Origin: Promethearchaeum sp.
Lineage (GTDB): Archaea > Asgardarchaeota > Lokiarchaeia > Sigyniarchaeales > Promethearchaeaceae
Direction of reading: 5' to 3'
Assembly (NCBI GenBank): GCA_030611625.1
Contig: JAUWPK010000219.1
Coordinates: 1-6,537 of the forward strand
Length of the DNA stretch: 6,537 bases
This document shows, piece after piece, positions 5,803 through 6,537 of this stretch. The notes under the pieces are model-generated. The model was not told the DNA's origin. It worked only from the letters and a program-made list of their open reading frames with translations, and ran no database searches. A program made the translations under genes and the position numbers. Numbering within the stretch: position 1 is the first letter of the stretch; each line of letters begins with the position of its first letter.

Positions 5803-6513
5803 ATGGAACTACCTCTTGAAACTTATTTAAATGGAATCAGCGCTTTTTGCGTTCTGATTACCGGATTTTATTTCGGAATCCGGTTTATTATGCATTACAA
5901 TAAACTTAAGAAATCATTATTACCATTAATTGCGGGTATGGCATTTGGGATGGGATTATTGTATTTAGGTCCAACAACAGCCTTTTTTTATTTACTTTTT
6001 ACGGGTACAAATATTTCAGGAATTGTTTATGGATATCTATCATATTTTACTCAACCTCTTACCTTAACTTTAGCCTTGTACTTAGGTTTTGATATCTTTA
6101 AACCTTCTTGGAAAAAAGGAGTAATGATTTTCTTCAGTATCTTTACTGTAATCTGGTGGTTATCTATGATTTTCTTTATAAAATTTTTCTTTGGATCAAC
6201 AACACCAGGTGAGGGAGAATTGATTGATATATCTTTTATTCTGCCACTTGGACTACCGATGATTGCACTCTCAATTCTTAGTGTAGTCGTCTTATTAGGG
6301 GGAGGATTTCTATCAATTGTAAGGAAAATTGAAGACAAAGAGAAACGTAACAAAAGTTTATTTCTAGGTATAGGTTGGAGTATTTTTGCAATTGCAGCAA
6401 TTTTGGACACGTTTATTGCCCCTAATTTTATTGCTTTTGCAAGATTAATAATGTTAGTCGGATATATCCTTATTTTCGAGGGTTTTTCTCCAGTATCTAA
6501 AAAAGAAAATTAA
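5803..6513 (+). CDS. Seven-transmembrane protein of unknown function
   Basis: The 236-residue protein is almost entirely membrane-embedded. Seven hydrophobic segments are visible at about 9-30, 39-66, 71-97, 107-130, 143-171, 185-205 and 207-229. Positive charges cluster in alternate loops (HYNKLKK near 31-37, KPSWKK at 100-105, RKIEDKEKRNK near 174-184, and the SKKEN tail), while the loop after helix 4 is acidic (GEGELID). By the positive-inside rule this gives N-terminus out, C-terminus in. There is no attached soluble domain and no catalytic motif that I can identify. Similar small 7TM proteins of unknown role are frequent in Asgard-like archaeal genomes, from general impression rather than a search. 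Possible roles include a sensor lacking its output domain or a membrane-complex subunit. The start is backed by the GGTGAT site five bases upstream. A perfect 8-bp hairpin lies inside the coding sequence at 5860-5884. Confidence 0.85.
   Translation: MELPLETYLNGISAFCVLITGFYFGIRFIMHYNKLKKSLLPLIAGMAFGMGLLYLGPTTAFFYLLFTGTNISGIVYGYLSYFTQPLTLTLALYLGFDIFKPSWKKGVMIFFSIFTVIWWLSMIFFIKFFFGSTTPGEGELIDISFILPLGLPMIALSILSVVVLLGGGFLSIVRKIEDKEKRNKSLFLGIGWSIFAIAAILDTFIAPNFIAFARLIMLVGYILIFEGFSPVSKKEN
5860..5884 (+). repeat. Perfect 8-bp hairpin inside the start of the 7TM gene
   Basis: ACCGGATT (5860-5867) and AATCCGGT (5877-5884) are exact reverse complements around the nine-base loop TTATTTCGG. The stem is GC-rich compared with its surroundings and falls at codons 20-28 of the 7TM gene. 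It could fold in the mRNA near the start of translation, or it may simply reflect the encoded TGFYFGIR. Confidence 0.4.
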
Positions 6514-6522
6514 TTGAGGGAA

Positions 6523-6534
6523 TTTTAATTTTTT
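6523..6534 (+). terminator. Possible T-rich terminator after the 7TM gene
   Basis: TTTTAATTTTTT begins ten bases after the TAA stop at 6511-6513, with no hairpin before it. Archaeal transcription often ends at such T tracts. The window stops three bases later, so what follows is not visible. Confidence 0.4.
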
Positions 6535-6537
6535 AGA

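Noticed and set aside
5793..5857. C/D-box small RNA: GTGATGA at 5793-5799 fits a C box and CTGA occurs at 5854-5857
   Set aside because: The C-box match is the Shine-Dalgarno region of the 7TM gene, there are no D' and C' boxes at the usual spacing, and the candidate would run well into the coding sequence.
6051..6410. Minus-strand open frame of 119 codons
   Set aside because: It is antisense to the seven-transmembrane gene, which has a good ribosome-binding site and a well-formed topology. The antisense translation shows no domain and is a shadow.
1..6537. CRISPR array, insertion sequence, tRNA or rRNA gene
   Set aside because: Reading both strands, I saw no regularly spaced repeats, transposase-like protein, terminal inverted repeats of an element, or tRNA/rRNA-like sequence.

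Overview
The window is a strongly A+T-rich stretch of what looks like an archaeal chromosome. The main reasons are a protein with the domain order of the archaeal GINS replication subunit Gins23, A/T-rich TATA-like boxes placed about 25 bases upstream of several start codons (the layout of leaderless archaeal transcripts), and one clear GGTGAT Shine-Dalgarno site. The large, unfamiliar multi-pass membrane proteins, the lysine/asparagine/isoleucine-rich composition and the membrane-anchored zinc-ribbon protein resemble Asgard (Lokiarchaeia-like) genomes. That lineage is an inference; no rRNA or other diagnostic marker is present.

Layout from left to right: (1) bases 1-1560, minus strand, the first 520 codons of a polytopic membrane protein that runs off the left edge; (2) 1629-2180, plus strand, a GINS-type replication factor, divergent from (1); (3) 2173-4239, minus strand, a cytoplasmic molybdopterin oxidoreductase with an N-terminal 4Fe-4S site, whose 3' end overlaps the GINS gene by 8 bp; (4) 4274-5077, plus strand, a HAD phosphatase of the HDHD2/LHPP-like type, divergent from (3) across only 34 bp; (5) 5142-5708, plus strand, a membrane-anchored protein with an acidic linker and a C-terminal zinc ribbon; (6) 5803-6513, plus strand, a seven-helix membrane protein. 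There is no gene-free stretch longer than about 95 bp.

The genes do not form one evident pathway. The two divergent pairs and the convergent overlap suggest mostly independent short transcription units. The last three plus-strand genes (HAD, zinc ribbon, 7TM) are collinear with gaps of 64 and 94 bp and no obvious poly-T terminator between them, so read-through is possible. The most notable non-coding signal is a perfect 10-bp inverted repeat before the 7TM gene. One arm contains the ribosome-binding site, the other lies upstream of the gene's own TATA box and contains an ATCACC sequence like the 3' end of 16S rRNA. This would allow translation to depend on which promoter made the transcript.

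I saw no CRISPR array, mobile element, tRNA or rRNA. I found no clearly new multi-gene system. The best leads are the inverted-repeat leader, the tightly packed leaderless promoters, and two membrane proteins of unknown function.
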